A stretch of DNA of 14,793 bases from Acidobacteriota bacterium (GCA_011773795.1 WVWW01000007.1:1-14793); one strand, 5' to 3'. Shown: positions 1 to 7,757, counted from the first letter of the stretch. A program made the numbers and translations. Notes: a model not told the origin generated them from the letters alone.

Positions 1-744
1 ATCCGGAGTCGTGAACTCGCCCATCGCGCGAACCATCAGTTTGCGGCTGCCGCTGCGAATCTCGCCGGCCGACAGGTTCACGTTGTTGCTGCGCAGGGTG
101 CCGTTCAGGTCACGCAGGTCGACCCCGTGCGCCCTCAACCGAGCCGGGTCGAGGTTGATCTGAACCTCGGGTGTCTGCAGCCCGCGCACGTCGACCTGGG
201 CCACGCCCTCGATGCGTTCGAGCCGCCTCTGCACGATCGTTTCGGCGAAGTCCATCAACTGTTCGCGGGGCCAGGCGGCCGACACGTCGAATTCGACGAC
301 CGGGATATCGGTGGACTGGAACCGGCGGATATCGATCCGCTCGAGATCGTCGGGGAGCAAGTGCCGCACCCTGTCGACGCGATCACGGACGTCGACGGCG
401 GCCATTTCCATGTCCGTGCCGTCGAGGAACCGGACGCTGACACGGCCTTGTCCCGAGGTGGCGGTTGCGGACAGCGTGTCGATCCCGTTGATGGTGCTGA
501 GCGAATCCTCGAGCGGCCGGACGATCAGCCGCTCGACCTCCTCCGGCGACGACGAGGGGTAGGGCGCGATGACCGAGATGTTGTTCGAGGAAAATTCGGG
601 GAGAAACTCGAGCGGGAGCCGAGCGAGACTCATCGCGCCGAGCACGCAGACGCCGATGACGATCATCGTCATCGTCACGCGGCGGTGCACGGCGAAGCGC
701 ACCAATGGGTTCGTCGTGGGGTCGCTGTTGCTCGCGTTGTCCAT
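1..744 (-). CDS. RND-family efflux pump permease, N-terminal part (truncated by window)
   Basis: Inner-membrane proton-driven efflux transporter of the AcrB/HAE type, which normally works with a periplasmic adaptor and an outer-membrane channel. The 248 visible codons start at ATG 744-742 and stay open to the window edge, whereas the family is usually over 1000 residues. Visible are a cytoplasmic N-terminus with NPLVRFAVHRR, a first membrane helix around residues 24-42 (MIVIGVCVLGAM), the LPLEFLPE segment that follows it, and the start of the periplasmic porter domain with PYPSSSPEEVE. The segment VEFDVSAAWPREQL fits a porter subdomain. The gene lies 79 bp downstream of a secreted-protein gene on the same strand, so co-transcription is plausible. 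No adaptor gene is visible. The SD is weak (AAGGG about 16 nt upstream). The family call is firm; the substrate is unknown. Confidence 0.9.
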   Translation of the reverse strand, partial: MDNASNSDPTTNPLVRFAVHRRVTMTMIVIGVCVLGAMSLARLPLEFLPEFSSNNISVIAPYPSSSPEEVERLIVRPLEDSLSTINGIDTLSATATSGQGRVSVRFLDGTDMEMAAVDVRDRVDRVRHLLPDDLERIDIRRFQSTDIPVVEFDVSAAWPREQLMDFAETIVQRRLERIEGVAQVDVRGLQTPEVQINLDPARLRAHGVDLRDLNGTLRSNNVNLSAGEIRSGSRKLMVRAMGEFTTPD

Positions 745-823
745 CGCTATGCCGTCAAACCCTTCATCCCATTCGGACCGGTTTATCCGGTGTTCAGTTT
801 AAGCTACGCCGATTTGGCCCGAT

Positions 824-1624
824 TCAGGGCGATTTCGCCAGTTCCACGCGCGTCTTGAGGAGAAAAACGAAGCGCTCGACGAAGAAATCGTCGTCGATCG
901 GACCCGTCCAGCCGCCGTTCGACCGCGTGCCGTAAGGACCGGCGGTACTCGGTTCGAACGCCGAGGGCGACCCGCGGTGGGCGTCCTGCATCGCGCGTTC
1001 GTCGGCGAGTTCCTCGCTGCGCGGATTCTCGATGAGCAGCTTGAACTTGTCGCCGGGAAACAACCCCGGGGCCCACGGTTGTTCCGCCCCCGCGGCCAGC
1101 GGGATCTTGAGCTCGTAGACGAACGAGCCACGGTGCGACAGCCGCGCCTCCAGGCCCGCGTCCCCGCCGGCGGACACGACGACCAGGTCGCGTTGCCCGG
1201 GAATCTCGAGCCCGATCGTGTCGGTGCTCGCCGGTGGCCGGTCGCGGTCATCTTGACGCCCGCGAGCGGCGGGCACCGTCCGTTGCTCGGCACGCGGGAA
1301 GTGTACGACAAACCGGTCGCTCTTCTTGCCCTCGATCTTCAGGCGCAACCCGTCCGTCGCGAACTGGCTCGACAGCTCGGGGCTCTGGGAGTAGAGGCAT
1401 AGGTAGAGGTGCGAATCGTCGTTGAACACGCCGACGAACGCATCGACCGAGCCGAAGTAGACCAGCGCGTCGCGCCACTCGTCGAGCTCGCCGTCGATCG
1501 TGATGTCCCGGTCCAACCATGTGGAAAGGAGCTTGCCCTTCGCATCGACACCCGGTCCGAGCAATAAAAAGACGAGCGTGCCGATGGCAAGCCAGCTTCG
1601 TCCATGCAGGTTTCGGTGACGCAT
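824..1624 (-). CDS. Secreted protein with CBM9/DOMON-like fold, function unknown
   Basis: 266-residue exported protein. Residues 1-28 form a signal peptide: basic RHRNLHGRSW, then the hydrophobic core LAIGTLVFLLLGPGVDA with an Ala-type cleavage site. Directly after it, DITIDGELDEWRDALVYF and then VGVFNDDSHLYLCLY resemble the opening strands of carbohydrate-binding module 9-like domains (the 'DGxLDEW' pattern). The rest is charged and polar with no catalytic motif I recognise. It lies between ispG (61 bp upstream) and an RND pump gene (79 bp downstream), all leftward. The SD is poor; AAGGA lies about 16 nt upstream of the ATG. The ligand is unknown and might be sugar, haem or a partner protein. 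The gene call is solid, the domain call tentative. Confidence 0.72.
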   Translation of the reverse strand: MRHRNLHGRSWLAIGTLVFLLLGPGVDAKGKLLSTWLDRDITIDGELDEWRDALVYFGSVDAFVGVFNDDSHLYLCLYSQSPELSSQFATDGLRLKIEGKKSDRFVVHFPRAEQRTVPAARGRQDDRDRPPASTDTIGLEIPGQRDLVVVSAGGDAGLEARLSHRGSFVYELKIPLAAGAEQPWAPGLFPGDKFKLLIENPRSEELADERAMQDAHRGSPSAFEPSTAGPYGTRSNGGWTGPIDDDFFVERFVFLLKTRVELAKSP

Positions 1625-1685
1625 CCGTTTACTCTAGCGGTCCTTCGCCCGGGAAGCCGGAGGGGAGTCGTGGGCCGGGCCTTGT

Positions 1686-3767
1686 TTACAGTTTTTTACG
1701 AAATGGAGCGGCGCGAAGGGCTTCCTCGCCGACGACGACAGGCGGATCGACCCAGCGGCCATGTTGCTTGATCAGCTCGACAAGTCGTTCGTCCGCCTCG
1801 GCCGTGGGGATGTCCTTGGCGACCATCTCCTTGCCGACGAACAGCGCGATCTTGTCCTCGCCCCAGCCGACGTAGCCGAAGTCGGCGTCGGCCATCTCGC
1901 CCGGGCCGTTGACGATGCAGCCCATCACGGCGATCTTCACGCCCTTGAGGTGGGCCGTGCGCGCCTTGATCCGCGCCGTCGTCTCCTCGAGGTCGAACAG
2001 CGTGCGGCCGCACGAGGGGCAGGAGATGAACTCGGTCTTCGTGATCCGCACGCGCGCGGCCTGCAGGATCCCGAACGCGCCGCGCCGCCCCTCGGTTGCG
2101 TCGTCGAGCTCGACCTGGATGGAGTCGCCGATCCCGTCACACAACAGACCGCCCAGCGAGGCGGCCGGATCCAGCAGCGTATCCGCGCCGCGGGCCCCGG
2201 GTCGGTCCAGGAGCACGATCGGGCAGGCGAGACCGGCCTCCTCGATCCGCGCGGCAAGCAGCCGAGTGGCGTGCAGCACGGAACGGCCCCGGACCGGCGT
2301 CAGCGTAATCGCGCAACGGCCGTTCGCCCCGCGGGCCAGCGCCACGGCGTGGTCGACGGCCTCTTCCGCGTCCTTCCCGCTGGCTTCGATCAGGATCGCC
2401 GTCGAAGCGTCGGAAGCCGCCCGGAACAGCTCGGCCCACTCCCGGGTGGCGGCGCCGGCACGGGTCACGAGGTGCAGCCGGTGCGCGGCGGCGCACCATC
2501 GCTGCAGCTCGTCGTCTCCGATTCCGATGAGCTCCCGTTCGTCGATACGAACCGACAATGCGACGCGGGGCGCGACCAGTTCCATCGAGCGGCGCAGACT
2601 CTCCAGCGCCTCGATTTCGGTTCTCGCCGCTCTCACCGAGACGATCTCGGCGCGGGTCTCCGCCGGTACACGGACCCCGCACTGTGCATCGAGCTCCTTG
2701 CGCAACGTCTCCGCATCACCGGGCGCTGTCTGCAAGGCGACCTCGACGGCGACGGTCTCTCCGGCTCCGATTCGATGCGTGCCGACGGGCAGGACCGACG
2801 TCTTTCGCCGCTCGTAACGAAGCGGATCGCGGCGCTCCTGCACCGGCGTGCGCAACGTCGCCGGTTCGGGAGCCCGCGTTTCGTGCCACGCGTTGTAACG
2901 CTCCGCGAGCGCCCGCGCGACGGGGATCTCCGCGACCGGGTCCTCGGTCAGCGAGACCCGGATGGTGTCGCCGATGCCCTCGTCGAGCAGGGCGCCGATG
3001 CCGATCGCCGACTTGATCCGGCCGTCCTCGCCGTCGCCGGCCTCGGTGACGCCGAGGTGGAACGGGTAGTCCATCGATTCTTCGGCCATCCGCTGCGCCA
3101 GCATGCGGTAGACCTGCTGGACCACGACGGGGTTGGACGACTTCATCGACAGGACGAGATCGTGGTAACTCTCCGTGCGGCAGATTCGGACGAACTCCAG
3201 CGCCGACTCGACCATTCCCTCGGGCGTGTCGCCGTAGCGGTTCATGATGCGGTCGGACAGCGAGCCGTGGTTGGTGCCGATCCGCATGCTCACCCCGAGT
3301 TCCTTGGCCCGCCGTGCGAGGGGTGCGAATACCTCGGCGATCCGTTCGAGCTCCTCGCCGTACTCCGCGTCGCTGTACTCGCGCACGCTGAACTTCTTCT
3401 TGTCGGCGTAGTTGCCCGGATTGATGCGCACCTTCTCCACGTGCTCGACGGCCTTCATCGCGGCCCGCGGGGTGAAATGGATGTCGGCCACCAGCGGAAC
3501 GCGGATCTTGCGCTGCCGAAGGGCCTCGCGGATGGCGGGGAGATTGTCCGCGTCCGCACTGGTCGGCACCGTCACTCGGACGATCTCACAACCGGCGTCG
3601 ACCAGCCGCTCGATCTGATCGACCGTGGCGAGCGTGTCCCGAGTCGACGGCGTCGTCATCGACTGCACCCGGATGGGGTGGTCGCTGCCGATTTCCACGT
3701 CGCCGACCCGCACCGTCCGCGCGCCACGGCGACGATAGGTCAGGCCGTCGTAAGTCCAAGCAATCAT
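1686..3767 (-). CDS. ispG: 4-hydroxy-3-methylbut-2-enyl diphosphate synthase, long three-domain form
   Basis: Penultimate enzyme of the MEP isoprenoid pathway: reductively converts 2-C-methyl-D-erythritol 2,4-cyclodiphosphate to HMBPP using a 4Fe-4S cluster in the cytoplasm. 693 residues. An N-terminal TIM barrel (about 1-285) carries VADIHF, RINPGNY, MRIGTNHGS and GIGDTIRVSLTEDP. An inserted domain spans roughly 290-560. The C-terminal reductase-like domain has FISCPSCGRT and MGCIVNGPGE, giving cluster Cys583, Cys586 and Cys617 plus Glu624. Short bacterial forms are about 350-400 residues; the long form is known from Chlamydiae, Bacteroidota and plants. The frame opens further upstream to 3890, but ATG 3767-3765 is preferred because GGAG lies 7 nt before it and the extra 41 residues are not IspG-like. 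An extended -10 upstream fits this start. Likely first gene of a leftward operon. Confidence 0.96.
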   Translation of the reverse strand: MIAWTYDGLTYRRRGARTVRVGDVEIGSDHPIRVQSMTTPSTRDTLATVDQIERLVDAGCEIVRVTVPTSADADNLPAIREALRQRKIRVPLVADIHFTPRAAMKAVEHVEKVRINPGNYADKKKFSVREYSDAEYGEELERIAEVFAPLARRAKELGVSMRIGTNHGSLSDRIMNRYGDTPEGMVESALEFVRICRTESYHDLVLSMKSSNPVVVQQVYRMLAQRMAEESMDYPFHLGVTEAGDGEDGRIKSAIGIGALLDEGIGDTIRVSLTEDPVAEIPVARALAERYNAWHETRAPEPATLRTPVQERRDPLRYERRKTSVLPVGTHRIGAGETVAVEVALQTAPGDAETLRKELDAQCGVRVPAETRAEIVSVRAARTEIEALESLRRSMELVAPRVALSVRIDERELIGIGDDELQRWCAAAHRLHLVTRAGAATREWAELFRAASDASTAILIEASGKDAEEAVDHAVALARGANGRCAITLTPVRGRSVLHATRLLAARIEEAGLACPIVLLDRPGARGADTLLDPAASLGGLLCDGIGDSIQVELDDATEGRRGAFGILQAARVRITKTEFISCPSCGRTLFDLEETTARIKARTAHLKGVKIAVMGCIVNGPGEMADADFGYVGWGEDKIALFVGKEMVAKDIPTAEADERLVELIKQHGRWVDPPVVVGEEALRAAPFRKKL

Positions 3768-3801
3768 GAGGGTTCTCCGCCGTCCAGCGCGGCTGGAACT
3801 C

Positions 3802-3810
3802 ATTCTAGCA
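3802..3810 (-). promoter_or_regulatory. Candidate extended -10 promoter for ispG
   Basis: On the minus strand the bases read TGCTAGAAT: a TG-n motif followed by TAGAAT, matching 5 of 6 bases of TATAAT. No good -35 lies at 17 bp, which is tolerated with extended -10 elements. The predicted start of transcription, near 3795, leaves a leader of about 28 nt before ATG 3767 containing its GGAG site. It also lies inside the longer open frame, which argues against the upstream start. Confidence 0.5.
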
Positions 3811-3913
3811 GTGTTCCCGGGGAGCCACCGCGGCGGTTTTTTCGGAATCTCGATGGCAGCCGCACCGTCCAGATCACAGTTTAGTAGCATCGTCCGAACC
3901 CCGCGGAGTTTTC

Positions 3914-4195
3914 ATGAGTCGCCCCCGCCAAATCGTCCTTGTTCTGGCAAACCTCGGCGCGGGGTACTGTCTTTACCTCCTCGCCGGCTTCCTGCGCATC
4001 ATGGCCGACAACGGCCTGCCCTGGGATGGCTCGGCGCCCAGGGAGCACTACCTGGCGGTCGGGGAAGCGTACAGCCGCGGATTCGTGGTGGGCTTCTTCT
4101 TCTGCTTCTGTCTGGCGATCATCGCGTTCATCGTCGGCAGTTGGTACGAGAAGTCCGTCAAGAGGAGACGCGCGGCGGCGGAAGCGCCCGCATAG
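3914..4195 (+). CDS. Small two-helix membrane protein, hypothetical
   Basis: 93-residue inner-membrane protein. Two hydrophobic segments are visible: residues 7-27 (IVLVLANLGAGYCLYLLAGF) and residues 57-76 (FVVGFFFCFCLAIIAFIVGS). A hydrophilic loop with APREHYLAVGEAYSRG lies between them, and the tail is strongly basic (KSVKRRR). By the positive-inside rule both ends are probably cytoplasmic and the loop periplasmic. The ATG follows GGAG with a 5-nt spacer. It is divergent from ispG across 146 bp and convergent with the TauE-like gene, only 12 bp apart. I recognise no family. Hydrophobicity, SD and coding-like codon use support a real gene. Confidence 0.75.
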   Translation: MSRPRQIVLVLANLGAGYCLYLLAGFLRIMADNGLPWDGSAPREHYLAVGEAYSRGFVVGFFFCFCLAIIAFIVGSWYEKSVKRRRAAAEAPA

Positions 4196-4207
4196 TCTTC
4201 ATCCGGC

Positions 4208-4996
4208 TCAGACCAGCCCCGACGCGAGGGCAAGCCCGACCAACACCAACAGCGTGCCCACCCAGCGTCGTACGCCCTCCAGGGTGACCTTGCCGATCAA
4301 CCGGACGCCGATCCACGCGCCGGCGAACGCCGACGCCATCGCGGCCGCGAGCAGTCCCGCCACGGGACGTTCGCCCGACGCCGCGACCAGAGCTCCGACG
4401 AAAGCAAATCCGTAGACGGCGATCCGTGCCACGTCGACCATCACCGCGCACGAGACCCCGGTCGCGATGAACGCCCGCTTGTCGAGCCCGCTGCCGACCA
4501 GGAAGGCGGAGCGCAACGCGCCCTGGTGTCCCGAGAGACCTCCGAAGAAGCCGGACAGCAGCCCGCCCCAGCCCATGCCCAGGCGACGCGCGCTCGCCGA
4601 CTCACGACCCGATCTCAGCTCGACCCAGGCAAACGCCACGATCAACAGTCCCAGCGCGATCTTGAGCAGGGAGAGCTCGAAACGCTGGCCGGCGATGGTG
4701 TAACCGCCGACGACGGGAAGACCGGACAGCCCCTTCAGCAACCAGGCGCCCCCCACCGCCCCCACGATCGCCGGAACACCGAACGCGAGCACGGTCGCAA
4801 CCCGCGCGTAGCGACCCATCAGGGCCAGCTTGAAGACGTTGTTGGCCAGGTGCACGACCGCGGTCGCGGCCACGGCCAGCTCGGCGGGGAAGACCAGGGC
4901 GAACGCGGGGAGGAGCAGGGTGCCGAGGCCGAAGCCGGAAAACAGGGTGAGTGTCGACGCCGCGAGGGCGACGAGGCAAACGACGAGCCAGATCAC
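4208..4996 (-). CDS. TauE/SafE-family membrane permease
   Basis: 262-residue polytopic inner-membrane protein, resembling the sulfite exporter TauE/SafE (DUF81) family of small organic or sulfur anion permeases. Two half-repeats are visible: the N-terminal half has FSGFGLGTLLLPAFALVFP and the second half has LLSGFFGGLSGHQGALRSAF, the glycine-rich paired motifs typical of the family. About eight hydrophobic segments can be counted. The start is GTG 4996-4994, whose bases form GTGA with the TGA stop of the upstream amidohydrolase gene, so the pair is translationally coupled. The G-rich GGGGGCGG just upstream can serve as ribosome site. The frame runs further upstream but only inside the amidohydrolase gene. 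The coupling suggests transport of a substrate or product of that enzyme; this is inference. Confidence 0.88.
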   Translation of the reverse strand: MIWLVVCLVALAASTLTLFSGFGLGTLLLPAFALVFPAELAVAATAVVHLANNVFKLALMGRYARVATVLAFGVPAIVGAVGGAWLLKGLSGLPVVGGYTIAGQRFELSLLKIALGLLIVAFAWVELRSGRESASARRLGMGWGGLLSGFFGGLSGHQGALRSAFLVGSGLDKRAFIATGVSCAVMVDVARIAVYGFAFVGALVAASGERPVAGLLAAAMASAFAGAWIGVRLIGKVTLEGVRRWVGTLLVLVGLALASGLV

Positions 4997-5754
4997 CGCC
5001 GCCCCCGCGTGCGGGCCTCGATGTCGCGCAGACCGTGGGCGACTGCCCGGGCCAGCCGGGTGGGTTTGCCGGGGCGTGAGAACAACGCCTGATTGATCTC
5101 CAGCTCCAGGCACGGGAGGCGGTAGTGCCGGCCGTGCCGGTCGATGGAGTACATCAAGCCTCGACGCCCGGAATAGGGTTGGTTGTAGCGCACCTCCAAC
5201 CCCGCGCCCCGCAGCGCCGCCGCGAGCCGCATCGCCTCGCCCCGATTCTCGTCATACAGCACACCCGCGTCGAAAGTCCGCAACCGGCCGTTGAGACGCG
5301 GCGTGTAGGTGTGCACCGCAAGAAGCACCGGTCGCACCCCGCGCTCGAGGCGGCGAGCAATCTGGCGATCGACCTCGCGATGGTAGGGAACGTGGATCGC
5401 CGCGTAGCGTCGCTCGATCTCACGCTCGTCGACCCCGGCGTTCCATGAAAGCGGATGCCCCTCGATGGTTTTTCGAACGAGCATCGGGTCGCCGGCCGGC
5501 CGGTTGAGGTCGATCCACAATCGCGACCAGCGTCCGCCGGTGGCCCCGGTGCGAAGCTCCGCGGCGATCGCGCGGGTCAGGGCCCATGCGCCGATGTCCC
5601 AACCCCAGTGCGCCCGCAACGCGGCACGATCCCGGGCAGTTGTCGAGACCCCCGGAGGGAGGCGGCCGTGAGCGTGCTCACAGGTCAAGACGAACGGCGC
5701 GAGGTTGCCCGCGTGACGAACGAACGCCCGGTTGTTCGAGTGGTTGCCACGCAT
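4993..5754 (-). CDS. N-formylglutamate amidohydrolase family protein
   Basis: 253-residue cytoplasmic hydrolase of the FGase/HutG2-type family, whose known members cleave N-formyl-L-glutamate to formate and glutamate in histidine degradation. Visible family motifs are LTCEHAHGRLP near residue 23, the DIGAWAL segment, SRLWIDLNRP, LLAVHTYTP and a late LELEINQALF. The length is near the usual 250-290. No other hut gene is nearby, so the true substrate may be another N-acyl amino acid or small amide. It overlaps the following permease gene by four bases. It is divergent from the HtrA-type protease across 52 bp. The ATG at 5754 sits inside a palindrome and hairpin. GAGG lies about 13 nt upstream. 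Confidence 0.88.
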   Translation of the reverse strand: MRGNHSNNRAFVRHAGNLAPFVLTCEHAHGRLPPGVSTTARDRAALRAHWGWDIGAWALTRAIAAELRTGATGGRWSRLWIDLNRPAGDPMLVRKTIEGHPLSWNAGVDEREIERRYAAIHVPYHREVDRQIARRLERGVRPVLLAVHTYTPRLNGRLRTFDAGVLYDENRGEAMRLAAALRGAGLEVRYNQPYSGRRGLMYSIDRHGRHYRLPCLELEINQALFSRPGKPTRLARAVAHGLRDIEARTRGRR

Positions 5755-5769
5755 CGGCCGATGGTAACC
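5742..5769. repeat. Inverted repeat between divergent genes, spanning an ATG
   Basis: The perfect 12-bp palindrome CATCGGCCGATG occupies 5752-5763, and its first three bases are the start codon of the amidohydrolase gene on minus. A wider pair of arms, GGTTGCCA (5742-5749) and TGGTAACC (5762-5769), is complementary with one mismatch. In the amidohydrolase mRNA these arms would fold into a hairpin presenting the ATG in its loop. It could be an operator for the divergent pair or a translation-control hairpin; chance is possible at this GC content. Confidence 0.35.
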
Positions 5770-5806
5770 TCGTTAGACGCCTTTTCCACTCCCGGAGGTG
5801 GGATCG

Positions 5807-6964
5807 ATGAGGGGTCGCGTTCTCCTTCTGTACGTGGTCGCATTGCTGGCGTTGGGCATCGCGTTCGCCCAGTGGTTCGTATCGCGCAATGCGGCCCCGC
5901 CGACGTTGCCCGAGCCTGCGCGTGCCGTTGCCGAATTCACCCCGGTGTCGTCGGCCGTGGAGCCCCAGGCCTCCTCGGCGAGCCGGCTGAACGGCCTGAC
6001 CGAGGACGAGCGTCGCGGGATCGAGGTGTTCCGCAAAGCCGCCGATTCCGTGGTCAACGTCACGAGCGTTGCCGTGCGGCGCAACTTCTTCTTCGACGTG
6101 ACGCGCATCCCCCAGGGCTCCGGCAGCGGGTTCTTCTGGGATCGACAGGGGCACGTGGTCACCAATTTTCACGTCGTCGAGGGGGCCAACCGGTTTGCCG
6201 TGACCCTCGCGGACCAGACCGACTGGGAGGCGGAATTGGTCGGGGTGGCACCGGAAAAAGACCTTGCGGTCTTGAAGGTCACGTCGAGCGCGGGCAAGCA
6301 GGTTCCGCTGGAGATCGGCCGCTCGGACGACCTGCTCGTCGGGCAGCGTGTCCTCGCCGTCGGCAATCCGTTCGGCCTCGACCACACACTGACCACCGGG
6401 GTGGTGAGCGCCCTCGGCCGCGAGTTGACCTCGCCGACCGGCCGGCTGATCCGCGACGTCATCCAGACCGACGCGGCGATCAACCCCGGCAACTCGGGCG
6501 GCCCGCTGCTCGATTCGAGCGGCCGCCTGATCGGGGTCAACACCGCGATCTACAGCCCGAGCGGGGCCTCGGCCGGAATCGGATTCGCGATCCCGGTCGA
6601 CACCGTCACGCGTCTCGTGCCGCAGTTGATCCGCTTCGGGCAAGCAATCGAGCCCGGGATTCCCGGGATGTACTGGCTCGCGGATCGCTACACCCGCCGG
6701 TTCGACCTCGATGGCGTCGTGGTGCAAGATGTGGCCCGCGGCAGCGCGGCCGCCCGGCTCGGTTTCGAGGGCTTGACCCGCACACGCCGCGGCCGTTACG
6801 TGCTCGGGGATCGGGTGCTGGCCGTGAACGGCCGTGAGGTTCGGTCGATCGATCAGATGCGCGACGAGTTCGAGCGCATCGGCGTGGGCGGGACGGTCGA
6901 GCTGACCGTCGATCGCGACGGGCGGCGTCGTATGGTGAGGGTCGAGCTGCAACGGGTCGGGTAG
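5807..6964 (+). CDS. Membrane-anchored HtrA/Deg-type serine protease with PDZ domain
   Basis: 385-residue envelope quality-control protease of family S1C. An N-terminal helix (about residues 5-24, LLLYVVALLALGIAFAQWFV) looks like an uncleaved anchor, as in DegS, with the rest periplasmic. The catalytic triad is visible: His122 in VVTNFHVVEG, Asp152 in KDLAVLKV and Ser230 in NPGNSGGPLLD. A single C-terminal PDZ domain (about 290-385) contains GDRVLAVNGREV; DegP would have two. ATG 5807 is preferred over an in-frame GTG at 5798 because GGAGG (5794-5798) stands 8 nt before the ATG and overlaps the GTG. It is first of a probable plus-strand operon, with gloA 24 bp downstream. Role in misfolded-protein cleavage or stress signalling is by family. 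Confidence 0.93.
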   Translation: MRGRVLLLYVVALLALGIAFAQWFVSRNAAPPTLPEPARAVAEFTPVSSAVEPQASSASRLNGLTEDERRGIEVFRKAADSVVNVTSVAVRRNFFFDVTRIPQGSGSGFFWDRQGHVVTNFHVVEGANRFAVTLADQTDWEAELVGVAPEKDLAVLKVTSSAGKQVPLEIGRSDDLLVGQRVLAVGNPFGLDHTLTTGVVSALGRELTSPTGRLIRDVIQTDAAINPGNSGGPLLDSSGRLIGVNTAIYSPSGASAGIGFAIPVDTVTRLVPQLIRFGQAIEPGIPGMYWLADRYTRRFDLDGVVVQDVARGSAAARLGFEGLTRTRRGRYVLGDRVLAVNGREVRSIDQMRDEFERIGVGGTVELTVDRDGRRRMVRVELQRVG

Positions 6965-6988
6965 GACGGCCGATAGGGGAGGAGACGC

Positions 6989-7360
6989 ATGAAGCTGGCG
7001 CACACGATGATCCGGGTCAAGGACCTGGACGCGACGCTCGAGTTCTACACCGGATTCCTCGGGCTCAACGAGACCCGTCGAAAGCCCATCGGCGACGAGG
7101 CGACGCTGGTCTTCCTCGAGGACGACGCCGGCGCCTATCAGATCGAGTTGACCGTCAACCATGGGAAGAGCGACTACGAGCTGGGCGATCAGTTCGGGCA
7201 CCTCGCCTTCTTCACGGATGACCTGGAGAAGGTGGTGACGGATGTCGAGGCGCGCGGCTGGTGGTACCGGCGCTCCAAGCCGACCGTCAGCGCCAACTAC
7301 ATCTTCCTGAAAGACCCCAACGGGTACGATATCGAGATCCTCCAGGGGCGCCCGGATTGA
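6989..7360 (+). CDS. gloA: Lactoylglutathione lyase (glyoxalase I)
   Basis: 123-residue cytoplasmic metalloenzyme that isomerises the methylglyoxal-glutathione hemithioacetal to S-lactoylglutathione, which glyoxalase II then hydrolyses. The four metal ligands of bacterial GloA are in order: His5 (LAHTMIRV), Glu53 (YQIELT), His71 (FGHLAF) and Glu116 (YDIEIL), with spacing close to E. coli GloA. Other family signatures are LEFYTGFLG near residue 17 and LKDPNGYDIE near the C-terminus. ATG follows GGGGAGGAG at good spacing. The stop TGA shares two bases with the TTG start of queF, so the two genes are translationally coupled. The compact length fits the Ni/Co-type class; metal preference is inference. 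A related VOC-fold enzyme using another thiol is the main alternative. Confidence 0.92.
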   Translation: MKLAHTMIRVKDLDATLEFYTGFLGLNETRRKPIGDEATLVFLEDDAGAYQIELTVNHGKSDYELGDQFGHLAFFTDDLEKVVTDVEARGWWYRRSKPTVSANYIFLKDPNGYDIEILQGRPD

Positions 7361-7710
7361 GCAGCACGTCGCCCAGCAAGACGCTCGAAACGTTCGACAA
7401 CCCCAACCCCGGGAGGGACTACGAGATCCGTATCGAGTGTCCGGAGTTCACCTGCGTCTGCCCCAAGACCGGGCAGCCGGATTTCGCCTCGATCACCATC
7501 CGCTACGTTCCCGATCGGGCCTGCGTCGAGCTCAAGTCGCTCAAGCTCTACCTGTGGTCCTTCCGCGACGAGGGCCACTTCCACGAGGCGGTGACCAACC
7601 GGATCCTCGACGACCTGGTCGCCGCCGTCGCCCCGCGGCGCATGACGGTCGAGGCCGATTTCAACGTTCGTGGCGGGATTCGCACGGTCGTCGTGGCGGA
7701 GCACCCCTGA
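7357..7710 (+). CDS. queF: NADPH-dependent 7-cyano-7-deazaguanine reductase, short type
   Basis: 117-residue cytoplasmic enzyme reducing preQ0 to preQ1, a late free-base step in queuosine tRNA modification. The catalytic Cys35 and Asp42 sit in CVCPKTGQPDF. The QueF signature ELKSLKLY covers residues 58-65, and His76-Glu77 in GHFHEA match the substrate-binding pair of Bacillus QueF with a constant numbering offset of 20. The length fits the unimodular YkvM-type subfamily. The start is chosen as TTG 7357-7359: AGGGG lies about 8 nt upstream, and the protein then begins just before the conserved core with no ATG or GTG nearby. TTG overlaps the gloA stop (TTGA), implying re-initiation. No other queuosine gene is visible here. 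Confidence 0.93.
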   Translation: MSSTSPSKTLETFDNPNPGRDYEIRIECPEFTCVCPKTGQPDFASITIRYVPDRACVELKSLKLYLWSFRDEGHFHEAVTNRILDDLVAAVAPRRMTVEADFNVRGGIRTVVVAEHP

Positions 7711-7728
7711 GGCCGGCCGGCGGGCGGG

Positions 7729-7757
7729 TTGACGGCGGCTCCCCCAGGACACATGAT
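7729..7757 (+). promoter_or_regulatory. Candidate sigma70-type promoter for infC
   Basis: TTGACG at 7729-7734 matches 5 of 6 bases of the -35 consensus. After exactly 17 bp, CATGAT at 7752-7757 matches 4 of 6 bases of TATAAT. The predicted start of transcription near 7764 gives a leader of about 40 nt holding a strong GGAGG site. It lies in the 94-bp gap after the queF stop, so infC can be transcribed apart from the upstream genes. Confidence 0.5.

Noticed and set aside
1761..3884. A 707-codon open frame on plus, opposite ispG
   Set aside because: The minus frame is clearly IspG with cluster cysteines; the plus frame is low-complexity Arg/Asp/His-rich, as expected for the complement of GC-rich codons, and has no recognisable domain.
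3768..3890. 41-residue N-terminal extension of IspG from ATG 3890
   Set aside because: There is no SD at 3890, the residues are unlike IspG, and an extended -10 lies inside it, whereas ATG 3767 has GGAG at 7 nt.
5678..7201. A 507-codon frame on minus opposite the protease and gloA, and a 460-codon plus frame at 5455-6837
   Set aside because: Both run antisense or out of frame to genes with complete catalytic motifs and show biased residue composition without family motifs.
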